From positions 1 through 64,000 of the forward strand of contig JAEYTL010000045.1 in the NCBI GenBank assembly GCA_023434025.1: DNA of 64,000 bases. Reading direction: 5' to 3'. Below the pieces are notes generated by a model. The model saw nothing but the letters and a program-made list of their open reading frames with translations, was not told where the DNA came from and made no database searches. A program made the position numbers and the translations under genes. Positions within the stretch are counted from its first letter, which is position 1, and every line of letters begins with the position of its first letter. This DNA is from Bacteroidota bacterium (GTDB lineage: Bacteria > Bacteroidota > Bacteroidia > Flavobacteriales > Flavobacteriaceae). Positions 44,511 through 52,829 of the stretch are shown piece by piece.

Positions 44511-44555
44511 AAATGATGAAGTACTCATGATATGTACTTCATCATTTATTTTTTT
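44511..44555. terminator. Strong bidirectional terminator between Pel-like operon and DUF4832 gene
   Basis: AAATGATGAAGTAC (44511-44524) pairs perfectly with GTACTTCATCATTT (44534-44547) over 14 bp with a 9-nt loop, followed by a T run to 44555 on the plus strand and preceded by A's so that the minus strand also has a T run. It separates the two convergent genes. Confidence 0.9.
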
Positions 44556-44570
44556 AGATGATGCTTAAGA

Positions 44571-46217
44571 TTAATGTTTTACAATAAATCTTCTGGAATC
44601 ATGTATTTGCCCGTTATCAAACTGAATAAAATAAACACCGTTTGTCAGGGCCTGTGTATCAAAAATTACTTTATTGCCGTTTTGGTTCATACTTAGTTTG
44701 ATCTGCTGACCCAATGAGTTGTAAACGGCAAAGTTGTATGCAGAGGCATCATCCATTTCAACCATCAGTTCATGATCTGCCGGAACCGGATGAAGCACAA
44801 CTTTTAACCGGTTGGCATCTGCTATACCGAGTGTTTCGCTGATAATCAGTTTATGGTTCAGGCGGTTGTATCCTGTTGAAGATTCCCACACGTTGTTATT
44901 GGCAAAACGAATAGCATATTCCGGTTTGTTGGCCAGCGATTCATAGATATCCGGTAAATGCAGATACATGTCATACGTTCCGGGAATGATTCCTTCCGGC
45001 AGGCTGAGGTTTTCGGTAACCGTAAATTCATCCTGCCAATTTCTAGGGTCAGATTCCATCATTATCGAGAATACTTGGTTTGTGGCCGTATTTTTTAAAA
45101 CGATATAGGCATTTCGTTCGTTAAACGGAGCGGCATAACCGACATTGTTTATATTTAACGTTACGGATAATTGACTGTTCAGGGGAATACTTTGCGGAAG
45201 AACGGCACTGGTAAGCTGAAAACGGTAACCTAAATTCTTCTGAATTTCCTGATAGCAATCGCCGGTCTGCCAACCGTTAATAACACTCGGATGATAATCT
45301 AAATTAAGATAGGACCAATGAAATTTAGCCATTTCAAATTGAGCTGTTGCACAGTTTGTTCTCGATTCAAAAACCGCACAGGTCTCGCCACCCATAGGTA
45401 CATAGCGGGTTTCCTGATCAAGGTAAGGATATTCGGTGTTTACGTTGGTGTAGGTACCCACATCGGTATTGCTCGATAAAAAGCAATCGTTATGGTGGCC
45501 AATTCTGGCCAGGCTGGTGTTGGTATACGCCTGACTTGGCGGCAGAGGAGCGGCAGTATTATACATTTGCTGCTTCATTTTCGGATAACGTATCTGCAGA
45601 GATCTTGAACTCGGCAATGCGTTCAGAATAGCATCTGTAATATCTTTCCGATGGGCATAATTTGCAGAAGTCAGGTTGGTCTGGTTGTAGCCCCAGCCTC
45701 CAAATTCCGACTGGCCGGTGTAATACCATTCTCCCCAAGCTCCTATAAAGCCGGCCTGCATTACGGCAATAACATCCGCATTGGCAATTAACAAAGGTTT
45801 GATCTGATTAATGTGTTCAAGCATTCTTGTTTTGGTTGCATCTAAAACAACCCCGCTTCCATAGTCATCAGAATAAGCAAACCGGATAACAGCTTTTAAA
45901 CCGGCATTACGGATCCTGTTAAAATCAGTCTGCATATTATTCAGATAAGATTGCGAAATGGAAGTATTAATAAAATCTTTTAAATAAAAATACCTGAAAA
46001 TCAATGTAATGTTCTGATTGACACGGTAGTTTGTTAATGATGACTGGTTTAAAAGATTGTAACTACTCGAAGAGGATGATTCGGTATCACTGTACTTATA
46101 AAATCCGCGTTCAGGATTTGGAAAGTTAGCACTCGATGCGGTGTAAGTCACTGTAGTCGTCTGTGCACCCCCGTATAGAAACAGAAGAGCACCCAAAAAG
46201 GTAAATACTTTTCTCAT
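44571..46217 (-). CDS. DUF4874/DUF4832 secreted protein with type IX sorting tail
   Basis: 548-residue exported protein. Signal peptide at residues 1-18 (ends GGAQ). Residues about 20-220 fit DUF4874 (NPERGFYKYSDTES opening; GWGEWYYTGQSEFGG with Glu and Trp residues resembling a glycoside-hydrolase-like TIM barrel). Residues about 225-440 fit DUF4832 (YRFQLTSAVLPQSI). Residues about 460-548 are a T9SS C-terminal tail (VVLHPVPADHELMVEMDDAS, then YFIQFDNGQIHDSRRFIVKH). The function is unknown; a carbohydrate-active surface protein is plausible. It converges with the Pel-like operon, and its promoter region shares a motif with that operon's leader. Confidence 0.85.
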   Translation of the reverse strand: MRKVFTFLGALLFLYGGAQTTTVTYTASSANFPNPERGFYKYSDTESSSSSSYNLLNQSSLTNYRVNQNITLIFRYFYLKDFINTSISQSYLNNMQTDFNRIRNAGLKAVIRFAYSDDYGSGVVLDATKTRMLEHINQIKPLLIANADVIAVMQAGFIGAWGEWYYTGQSEFGGWGYNQTNLTSANYAHRKDITDAILNALPSSRSLQIRYPKMKQQMYNTAAPLPPSQAYTNTSLARIGHHNDCFLSSNTDVGTYTNVNTEYPYLDQETRYVPMGGETCAVFESRTNCATAQFEMAKFHWSYLNLDYHPSVINGWQTGDCYQEIQKNLGYRFQLTSAVLPQSIPLNSQLSVTLNINNVGYAAPFNERNAYIVLKNTATNQVFSIMMESDPRNWQDEFTVTENLSLPEGIIPGTYDMYLHLPDIYESLANKPEYAIRFANNNVWESSTGYNRLNHKLIISETLGIADANRLKVVLHPVPADHELMVEMDDASAYNFAVYNSLGQQIKLSMNQNGNKVIFDTQALTNGVYFIQFDNGQIHDSRRFIVKH

Positions 46218-46700
46218 AGTAGTAGGTTAGTTTTTGCTAAATTTGGGTTTAGCGGATTAAACGTTTTAGTTTTATTAGCCTAATACAATGTTGTGGCTCA
46301 TTGTATTACGATGTCAAATATAGATGAAATGTGTTTTTTTATCGATGAAATGCGTTAAAAAAATACATAAATAATCGATAAAATGCATATTTTGGATTTT
46401 ATTGTAAGAATTAAACTATTATTTAACATAAATTTATGTAGGTTTTGATTCACTTTTTTTACAGATTTGTGTGAATTATTAATCTCTAATTTTCAGTTAG
46501 TTAAGAAAATATTTACGAAATTATTTTTTTATCTGTGCTGATTGTTCCCTTGACTCAAAGTTTCTTTAAACGGATGAATTTTATTTTTAAAGATTTATTT
46601 TATATAATGTGCGGCATCGGAACGGATTACAAAAATCAGGAGTAGCATTGCTTGTGATGATCTCACTTTTTTTGAATACCTTTATTACAAATAGTTAAGT
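46218..46700. other. Divergent intergenic region with phased ATCGAT sites
   Basis: 483 bp between the DUF4832 gene (minus) and a thioesterase gene (plus). It is AT-rich and holds three related sites at 46323-46331, 46341-46353 and 46372-46387. No gene or RNA is recognised. Confidence 0.5.
46323..46385. promoter_or_regulatory. Tandem array of GATGAAATG-type operator sites
   Basis: Three direct copies of the core GAT(G/A)AAATG are at 46323-46331, 46344-46352 and 46377-46385 (start-to-start spacing 21 and 33 bp). The middle one (ATCGATGAAATGC) is the reverse complement of the GCATTTCATCGAT half of the palindrome at 34295. The array lies 100-170 bp upstream of the DUF4832 start (46217). Confidence 0.55.
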
Positions 46701-47165
46701 ATGCAAAATAAAATGATTTTTCAGTTTATCTCTGAACCGGGAGATGTTAATTATGGAGGAAACGTTCACGGAGGGAGCGTGATGAAGTGGATTGATCAGG
46801 CGGGTTATGCGTGTGCCAGTGCCTATAGTTCCTGTTATTGTGTCACTGTTTATGTAGGAGGAATTCGTTTTTACTCTCCTATAAAAATCGGACATCTTAT
46901 CAAAGTAGAAGCCGAAGTTATTTATACAGGCAAAACGAGTATGCATATTGCGATCAATGTTTATTCCCGTAACATTAAACGAAACGATTTTGAGAAGAAA
47001 ACACATTGTGTTATTGTGTTTGTTGCTGTAGATGACGAAGGACAGCCTGTTGTTGTACCCAAATTTGAACCTCAAACCGAACAGGCCAAAAAAATGGAAC
47101 AATATGCCATAAAACTAATGGATTTGAGACGGAATATTGAAGACGAAATGAAACCGTTTTTTTAG
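46701..47165 (+). CDS. Acyl-CoA thioesterase (hotdog fold, YkhA-like)
   Basis: 154-residue thioesterase of the BFIT/YkhA type. The recognisable pattern is FISEPGDVNYGGNVHGGSVMKWIDQAGYACAS with the conserved Gly-Gly and Asp, followed by IRFYSPIKIGHLIKVEAEVIYTGKTSMHIAINV. Length is normal. It is a different subgroup from the YciA-like protein at 29796. Monocistronic, divergent from the DUF4832 gene across a long gap, and followed by a long imperfect inverted repeat (47198-47307). Confidence 0.88.
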   Translation: MQNKMIFQFISEPGDVNYGGNVHGGSVMKWIDQAGYACASAYSSCYCVTVYVGGIRFYSPIKIGHLIKVEAEVIYTGKTSMHIAINVYSRNIKRNDFEKKTHCVIVFVAVDDEGQPVVVPKFEPQTEQAKKMEQYAIKLMDLRRNIEDEMKPFF

Positions 47166-47197
47166 GATTTTATCAGTACATGATTCTTATTATTTGG

Positions 47198-47307
47198 TTA
47201 GCCACAGATGCACAGATAATTAAAAAATAAGTTTAAACCACTTTATGGAATCTGCAAAATATATTTTAACAGATAAAAGCATAAAAAGTCTGTGTATCTG
47301 TGGCTAA
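47198..47307. repeat. Long-range imperfect inverted repeat, REP-like
   Basis: TTAGCCACAGATGCACAGA (47198-47216) is the reverse complement (one mismatch in 19) of TCTGTGTATCTGTGGCTAA (47289-47307), with a 72-bp loop. It is intergenic between a thioesterase gene and the Fur-family gene. Similar GCCACAGAT sequences are, from memory, dispersed in Flavobacterium genomes. Confidence 0.6.
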
Positions 47308-47410
47308 AATAATTATCCGAAGCACAGCATTTTTTAAAATGTCGCAGAGCAATTTTTTTTATCAGGGGATCATAACCATCAGGTGTGTAACCTATTTGAA
47401 TTTTCAATAC

Positions 47411-47836
47411 ATGAAGAAAAACATTGAACAAAAATTAATAGATAAACATACTAAACCAACCAGTATGCGGATTCTGGTTTATGATTACCTGAACTCTCAA
47501 AAGGTAGCTTTATCTTTATCTGAAATCGAAAATCATTTTGAATATGCAGATCGAATAACAATTTATCGAACCCTTAAAACATTCGAAGAAAAAGGAATTG
47601 TTCATAGCATTCAGGAAAATAATACCTCAAAATATATTTTGTGTCACGACGGATGTGATGAAAAAACACATAAAGACTGGCATTTACATTTTTATTGTAA
47701 AATCTGTAAACAAACCACTTGTAAAGAAGATATTTCGCTGCCTGACCATTTGAAAGCTAATTTCAGAATTGATGAAGTCCGGCTTTTTGCAAAAGGAATT
47801 TGTGAGAATTGTTTAAAGGAAGAAGAATTGCAATAG
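47411..47836 (+). CDS. Fur-family transcriptional regulator (metal-responsive)
   Basis: 141-residue Fur-family protein (the open frame is longer, but ATG 47411 gives the usual N-terminus MKKNIEQKLIDKHTKPTSMR). Winged-helix DNA-binding domain (residues about 10-80: SEIENHFEYADRITIYRTLKTFEEKGIVH), then a metal/dimerisation domain with HLHFYCKICKQTTC (CxxC and more) and a second CENC near the C-terminus. The Cys motifs form the structural zinc site of Zur/Fur-type repressors. It is followed 48 bp later by a metal P-type ATPase that it probably controls. The palindromic candidate operator (47829-47843) overlaps its own stop codon. Likely metal: Zn or Cd. Confidence 0.87.
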   Translation: MKKNIEQKLIDKHTKPTSMRILVYDYLNSQKVALSLSEIENHFEYADRITIYRTLKTFEEKGIVHSIQENNTSKYILCHDGCDEKTHKDWHLHFYCKICKQTTCKEDISLPDHLKANFRIDEVRLFAKGICENCLKEEELQ

Positions 47837-47843
47837 TGTTGCA
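47829..47843. promoter_or_regulatory. Palindromic operator candidate for the Fur-family regulator
   Basis: TGCAATAGTGTTGCA is an inverted repeat (TGCAA and TTGCA around a 5-bp centre), overlapping the regulator stop codon and lying 13 bp upstream of the ATPase -7 element at 47857. It fits a Fur/Zur-type binding site position; a direct demonstration is lacking. Confidence 0.5.
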
Positions 47844-47856
47844 CCTTTTTTGACTG

Positions 47857-47864
47857 TAATTTTG
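47857..47864 (+). promoter_or_regulatory. -7 promoter element of P-type ATPase gene
   Basis: TAATTTTG matches TAnnTTTG, 20 bp before the ATG at 47885. The candidate operator sits where the -33 element would be. Confidence 0.5.
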
Positions 47865-47884
47865 CCTCAAATAAATTCAAAGTT

Positions 47885-49924
47885 ATGACACATCAACATA
47901 CATATGACAAAGACGGGAAACAGCTTTGCTGTACTCAGGAGGAAAAAATCTATACCCGGGCAGGAGCCGAAAATCTTTTGAAAGGAAATCATGAGCACGA
48001 TGGACACGATCATTCGCACAGTAATGATGACGGACATGATCACGATCATTCCGGCTTTGAAGGAAATGCTTTCAAATTGTTTTTACCTTCGGTTATTTCA
48101 CTTGTTTTATTGTTGCTGGGAATTGCTTTTGACAACTGGATTCCTCAGGAATGGTTCTCAGGTTGGATACGAATTGTCTGGTATGTTTTAGCTTATATTC
48201 CGGTTGGAATTCCCGTTCTGAAAGAAGCTCTTGAAAGCATCCGAAAAGGAGATGTTTTCTCGGAATTTTTCCTGATGGGAATAGCAACCATCGGAGCTTT
48301 TGCTATCGGAGAATATCCCGAAGCTGTTGCGGTAATGTTGTTTTATGCAGTAGGAGAGGTGTTCCAAACGTTGGCTGTTTCAAGGGCTAAATCAAATATT
48401 AAATCATTACTTGACCAAAGGCCGGATGAAGTAATAATTTTAGAAAATGATAATCCAAAAACAGTAAAAGCTGAATCGGTAAATATCGGAGATATCATTC
48501 AACTCAAACCGGGAGAAAAACTGGGATTAGACGGAGAACTATTATCCGAAAACGCATCGTTCAATACTTCAGCACTTACAGGAGAAAGCAAGCCTGATAC
48601 CAAACAAAAAGGAGAAACGGTTTTAGCAGGAATGATAAACCTGAATACCGTAAGTCAGGTAAAAGTAACAACAGCTTATCAGGATAGTAAATTGAGTAAA
48701 ATTTTGGAATTGGTTCAGAATGCGACTTCTCAAAAAGCACCAACCGAATTATTCATCCGAAAATTTGCCCGAATTTACACTCCGATTGTAGTGATTTTAG
48801 CCGTTGGAATCTGTTTGTTACCTTATTTTTTTGTAGCAGAATATTCGTTTACTACTTGGTTGTACAGAGCACTTATTTTCTTGGTAATTTCGTGTCCTTG
48901 TGCTTTGGTAATTTCGATTCCATTAGGATATTTCGGAGGAATTGGAGCTGCTTCACGAAACGGAATTCTATTCAAAGGAAGTAACTTTTTAGATGTTTTA
49001 GCTAATATCCAAAATGTGGTAATGGATAAAACAGGAACAATGACCGAGGGTGTTTTTCAGGTTCAGGAAGTGAATTTCGGTTCGGAATTCGATAAAGATG
49101 AAATCCTGAAAATGGTGAATAGTTTAGAAAGTCATAGTACGCATCCTGTAGCTACTGCAATCCATCATTTTGTTGGAGAAATCAACCATTCTGTCGAACT
49201 TAAAAATACCGAAGAAATTGCAGGACACGGACTTAAATCGACCATAAACGGAAAAAATTTATTAGTAGGAAATTTCAAATTAATAGATAAATTCGGAATT
49301 AAATATGATCTGGATCCGAATGATATTGTGTACACAATCATTGCAGTTGCTTATGACAACAAGTTTGTGGGATACATAACTATTGCAGACAACATCAAAG
49401 AAGATTCGCAACGTACCATTGATAAACTGAAATCTTTGAATGTAAAGCCAACCATGTTAAGCGGAGATAAAAGTACGGTTGTCAAACACATAGCAGAAAT
49501 ATTGGAAATTCCGACTGCTTTTGGAGATTTGCTTCCGGAAGATAAAGTCAATAAGGTAAAAGAAATCAAAGCCAAAGGAGAAAGCGTAGCTTTTGTGGGA
49601 GATGGAGTGAATGATGCACCGGTTGTAGCATTAAGTGATGTCGGGATTGCCATGGGAGGATTAGGAAGCGATGCAACTATTGAAACAGCAGATGTGGTGA
49701 TTCAGGATGACAAACCAAGTAAAATACCGATGGCTATCCATATTGGAAAACAAACTAAAAAGATTGTCTGGCAAAATATTGGACTGGCTTTTGGAGTAAA
49801 AGCCATTGTTTTAGTTCTAGGAGCCGGAGGATTAGCTACCATGTGGGAAGCTGTTTTTGCAGATGTCGGAGTGGCACTTTTAGCCATTATGAATGCGGTC
49901 AGAATTCAGCGAATGAAGTTTTAA
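47885..49924 (+). CDS. Heavy-metal P1B-type ATPase (Zn/Cd/Pb-type)
   Basis: 679-residue ion-transporting ATPase. Residues about 38-56 are a His/Asp-rich cluster (HEHDGHDHSHSNDDGHDHDH), replacing the usual HMA domain. About eight transmembrane helices follow. The ion-binding CPC (Cys337-Pro-Cys339), phosphorylation Asp381 in DKTGTMTEG, GESKPDTKQKGETV in the actuator domain and a GDGVNDAPVVALSDVGIAMG hinge are all intact. It pumps soft or borderline divalent metals out of the cytoplasm. It sits 48 bp downstream of a Fur-family gene with a palindromic candidate operator in between, so metal-induced expression is likely. Confidence 0.93.
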   Translation: MTHQHTYDKDGKQLCCTQEEKIYTRAGAENLLKGNHEHDGHDHSHSNDDGHDHDHSGFEGNAFKLFLPSVISLVLLLLGIAFDNWIPQEWFSGWIRIVWYVLAYIPVGIPVLKEALESIRKGDVFSEFFLMGIATIGAFAIGEYPEAVAVMLFYAVGEVFQTLAVSRAKSNIKSLLDQRPDEVIILENDNPKTVKAESVNIGDIIQLKPGEKLGLDGELLSENASFNTSALTGESKPDTKQKGETVLAGMINLNTVSQVKVTTAYQDSKLSKILELVQNATSQKAPTELFIRKFARIYTPIVVILAVGICLLPYFFVAEYSFTTWLYRALIFLVISCPCALVISIPLGYFGGIGAASRNGILFKGSNFLDVLANIQNVVMDKTGTMTEGVFQVQEVNFGSEFDKDEILKMVNSLESHSTHPVATAIHHFVGEINHSVELKNTEEIAGHGLKSTINGKNLLVGNFKLIDKFGIKYDLDPNDIVYTIIAVAYDNKFVGYITIADNIKEDSQRTIDKLKSLNVKPTMLSGDKSTVVKHIAEILEIPTAFGDLLPEDKVNKVKEIKAKGESVAFVGDGVNDAPVVALSDVGIAMGGLGSDATIETADVVIQDDKPSKIPMAIHIGKQTKKIVWQNIGLAFGVKAIVLVLGAGGLATMWEAVFADVGVALLAIMNAVRIQRMKF

Positions 49925-49949
49925 TTATAATTTCCCGTTTTAAAGTATA

Positions 49950-50022
49950 AGGTTATTATACTAACTTTAAAATTTTCTTTATCAGGCTTTTATTTATAGC
50001 ATAATAACCTGATAAAGAAAAT
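49950..50022. repeat. Overlapping inverted repeats with mutually exclusive stems
   Basis: Stem A: AGGTTATTAT (49950-49959) with ATAATAACCT (50001-50010). Stem B: ATTTTCTTTATCAGG (49972-49986) with CCTGATAAAGAAAAT (50008-50022). Both are perfect and they share 50008-50010, so they compete or form a pseudoknot. They lie in the gap after the metal ATPase gene and may be its terminator or a regulatory hairpin. Confidence 0.6.
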
Positions 50023-50206
50023 ATATTGAGAATGATTTTTCTATAAGTTTTTAATTTTTCATTGATAGACCCGTCATACAACAGATCTATTGTAATGATC
50101 ATAAAATGATATTTTTAAAGAAATGTAAACAATTCATTTTCAAATAAATGAAATGTATTTTTTGAATTATAATTTATATTATGTAAAATAGAAAAAATAA
50201 AAAGAC

Positions 50207-50818
50207 CTAAATCCTTCTATTGTTTATGAATATAAATAATAGTGACACCAGAACAAAAGCTGCTGTAACGCCTAAACTATTTATAAATACATTTAAATAA
50301 CCGATTTGATTTGCATCTAAAAAAGGATACGGATAATGATCTGAAAAACGCCCGATCAATAAAACGGAAACCAGATAAACGAACGGAAAAATTAAAATTT
50401 TAAAAGTAAACCGGTATGCTAAAGACATTTTTATTTGAATCATATACCAGTACAATACAAAAATGAACGGATTTACCACGTGCAATAATTCATCTATAAG
50501 GCGTTGCAAACCAGTTGGCTCCCAAATAAAACGCAAAACAGAATTATAAACAATGGCAACAATACTGATATAAACCGCAATAGCGGTCTGGACTTTAAAA
50601 GAACTGAAAAAAGGAGAAAAATTAAATAAAGATGCGGTAAACGATAAAGCGGTTAACCCATTAGACAAAATCGTGAAATAAGTAAAAAAACGAATAATTG
50701 AGTCAGTTACACCCGTTACCCCGCTTTGCATCATAATGATAAACTGTACTGTCAAAGCAAACCAGGTCAAGGCAAAGCCTGCCGCTAAAACTAATTTTTT
50801 ATAATCCATTTGGCTCAA
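50207..50818 (-). CDS. Pr6Pr family membrane protein
   Basis: 203-residue membrane protein with six predicted transmembrane helices. The pattern (Lys-Leu-rich start, FFTYFTILSNGLTALSFTASLF, then VVNPFIFVLYWYMIQ and WxGRFSDHYPYPFLD loops) matches the Pr6Pr (FAR-17a/AIG1-like) group, of unknown function in bacteria. Monocistronic, convergent with the ATPase gene and divergent from the cNMP/CBS gene. Confidence 0.8.
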   Translation of the reverse strand: MSQMDYKKLVLAAGFALTWFALTVQFIIMMQSGVTGVTDSIIRFFTYFTILSNGLTALSFTASLFNFSPFFSSFKVQTAIAVYISIVAIVYNSVLRFIWEPTGLQRLIDELLHVVNPFIFVLYWYMIQIKMSLAYRFTFKILIFPFVYLVSVLLIGRFSDHYPYPFLDANQIGYLNVFINSLGVTAAFVLVSLLFIFINNRRI

Positions 50819-50903
50819 TTTTCTATAAAGTTAACAATTCTGAAGATAAATTTTAAATCAACTCTCAGAATTTATGTAACTTTAGCTTTTAATTTATAAG
50901 GCC

Positions 50904-52823
50904 ATGAAAAACTCAATTGCGGAACGAATAGCAGATTTTTTGAAGAATTTCCCCCCTTTTTTCAGTCTTACTTATGCTGAATTGGTTCATATAGCCAGTG
51001 AAGTTCAGGTTGTTCATGTAGAAAAAAACCATATTCTATTTAAAATAGGCGATAAAACACACCCTTTCTTTTATGTTGTTAAAGAAGGTGCAATCGGACT
51101 TTCCGTAACCTCTGATGCCGAAGAGACCCTGATTGATAAATGTGATGAAGGTGATATTCTCGGCCTTCGCCCCTTTTTTGCCAAAGACAATTACCTGATG
51201 ACAGCCAAAGCACGGGAAGAAAGTCTTTTGTATGCCATACCGATCGATGTTTTTAAGCCTTATGTGAGCCAAAATGCCGAAGTATTGAGTTTTTTACTGG
51301 AAAGTTTTGCCTCCAACACCCGTAATCCTTACGACAAGGAAAATAAAGGCAAATTAGTGTCTGAAAACGTAATTTATACCGAGCAAAATGCCGAAATACA
51401 GTATTTTCAACCCATAGCCTACACAAAAAGTCCGGTAACAGCTTCCCGGAAAGATGTTGTAAAGTTCGTGGCCCAAACCATGACGCAAAGTAAAATTGGC
51501 AGCGTAATTATCCAGGATAACAACTTACCGGTGGGTATTGTTACCGACAAAGACCTGCGTTCAAAAATAGCCACGGGTCTTTTTCCTATTGATGTTACGG
51601 TCGATCAAATCATGTCGGCTCCCGTAATTACAGTAGCCGAAAATATTTCAATTGCCGAAACCCAGATGATGATGCTTAAACACAATGTCGGTCACCTTTG
51701 TGTAACGGCCGACGGAACCAATAAATCTAAAATCATGGGGATTATTTCGGAGCACGATGTGGTGGCTGCCCAGGCCAATAACCCCGGAGTGTTGCTCAAA
51801 CAGACCAAAAGAGCTACCCGTTCCAAAGAATTAAAAACGGTTCGTGAAAAATTGAATGACCTGATTCAGAATTCATTAGATAAAAACATACCGATTCAGC
51901 ATATCGCTAATATTGTTGGCGAAATCAATATTGCCATCACTAAACGGGCGGTTGAACTGGCCATTGAAAAAATGGATGAGCAGCCCCCTGCCCGATTTGC
52001 CTGGATGAACATCGGCAGCCAGGGACGCAAAGAGCAGTTGCTGATGACCGATCAGGACAATGCCCTGGTTTTTGAGGATGTGGAAGAAGAACGTTATGAT
52101 GATGTGAAAAAATATTTTCTGGAACTGGCCGAAAAAGTAACCAAAACACTCAATAAGATTGGCTACGAATATTGTCCGGCCGAAATGATGGCCAGCAATC
52201 CGATGTGGTGTAAATCGGTAACAGACTGGAACAAGCAATATAATGCATGGATTAACAAGCCCGGTGAAAAAGGAATTTTAATGTGCTCCATCTTCTTTGA
52301 TTATGATTTTATTTATGGCGATGAAAAGCTGATCGATCTGATGACGGAAAACATTTTTCACCATGTAAATAACAACCAGTTATTTTTGGCTTATCTGGGC
52401 ACAGATGCTTTAAAGAATCCTCCTCCATTAGGTTTCTTCCGCCAGTTTTTAGTAGAAGATGACGGTGAACACAAAGATACGTTTGACATTAAAAGCCGTG
52501 CGTTAATGCCTCTGATTGATGCTGCCCGTTTGTTGGTTTTAAGCCAGGGCATCAGAGGGATTAATAATACCTACCAGCGTTATAAAAAAATGGCTGAATC
52601 AGAACCGCAGAATGCTGATTTATTTGAAAGTTGTGCAGAAGCCTTCTCAATCCTTTCTTTCTTTAGAACAGAAGAAGGATTGCTAAACAATAACAATGGC
52701 AGGTATCTGAATTTGAATGAGTTGTCAAAATCAGATAAAGTAAAGCTTAAAAATGCATTCCAGCCGATCCGGGATGTACAGGACGCTATTAAAAATCGTT
52801 TTCAACTCACTTATTTTACCTAA
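50904..52823 (+). CDS. cNMP-binding/CBS/DUF294 nucleotidyltransferase-like protein
   Basis: 639-residue cytoplasmic signalling protein. Residues about 20-130 form a cyclic-nucleotide-binding-like domain (HVEKNHILFKIGDKTHPFFYVVKEGAIGLSV). Residues about 165-290 form two CBS motifs (QSKIGSVIIQDNNLPVGIVTDKDLRS and MLKHNVGHLCVTADG). Residues about 300-455 are a DUF294 nucleotidyltransferase-like region (NIGSQGRKEQLLMTDQDNALVF), and the C-terminus is helical. It probably senses nucleotides or energy state; enzymatic activity is unproven. The exonuclease gene starts 6 bp after its stop, a pairing that is widespread in Bacteroidetes as I recall. Confidence 0.9.
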   Translation: MKNSIAERIADFLKNFPPFFSLTYAELVHIASEVQVVHVEKNHILFKIGDKTHPFFYVVKEGAIGLSVTSDAEETLIDKCDEGDILGLRPFFAKDNYLMTAKAREESLLYAIPIDVFKPYVSQNAEVLSFLLESFASNTRNPYDKENKGKLVSENVIYTEQNAEIQYFQPIAYTKSPVTASRKDVVKFVAQTMTQSKIGSVIIQDNNLPVGIVTDKDLRSKIATGLFPIDVTVDQIMSAPVITVAENISIAETQMMMLKHNVGHLCVTADGTNKSKIMGIISEHDVVAAQANNPGVLLKQTKRATRSKELKTVREKLNDLIQNSLDKNIPIQHIANIVGEINIAITKRAVELAIEKMDEQPPARFAWMNIGSQGRKEQLLMTDQDNALVFEDVEEERYDDVKKYFLELAEKVTKTLNKIGYEYCPAEMMASNPMWCKSVTDWNKQYNAWINKPGEKGILMCSIFFDYDFIYGDEKLIDLMTENIFHHVNNNQLFLAYLGTDALKNPPPLGFFRQFLVEDDGEHKDTFDIKSRALMPLIDAARLLVLSQGIRGINNTYQRYKKMAESEPQNADLFESCAEAFSILSFFRTEEGLLNNNNGRYLNLNELSKSDKVKLKNAFQPIRDVQDAIKNRFQLTYFT

Positions 52824-52829
52824 AAAATT

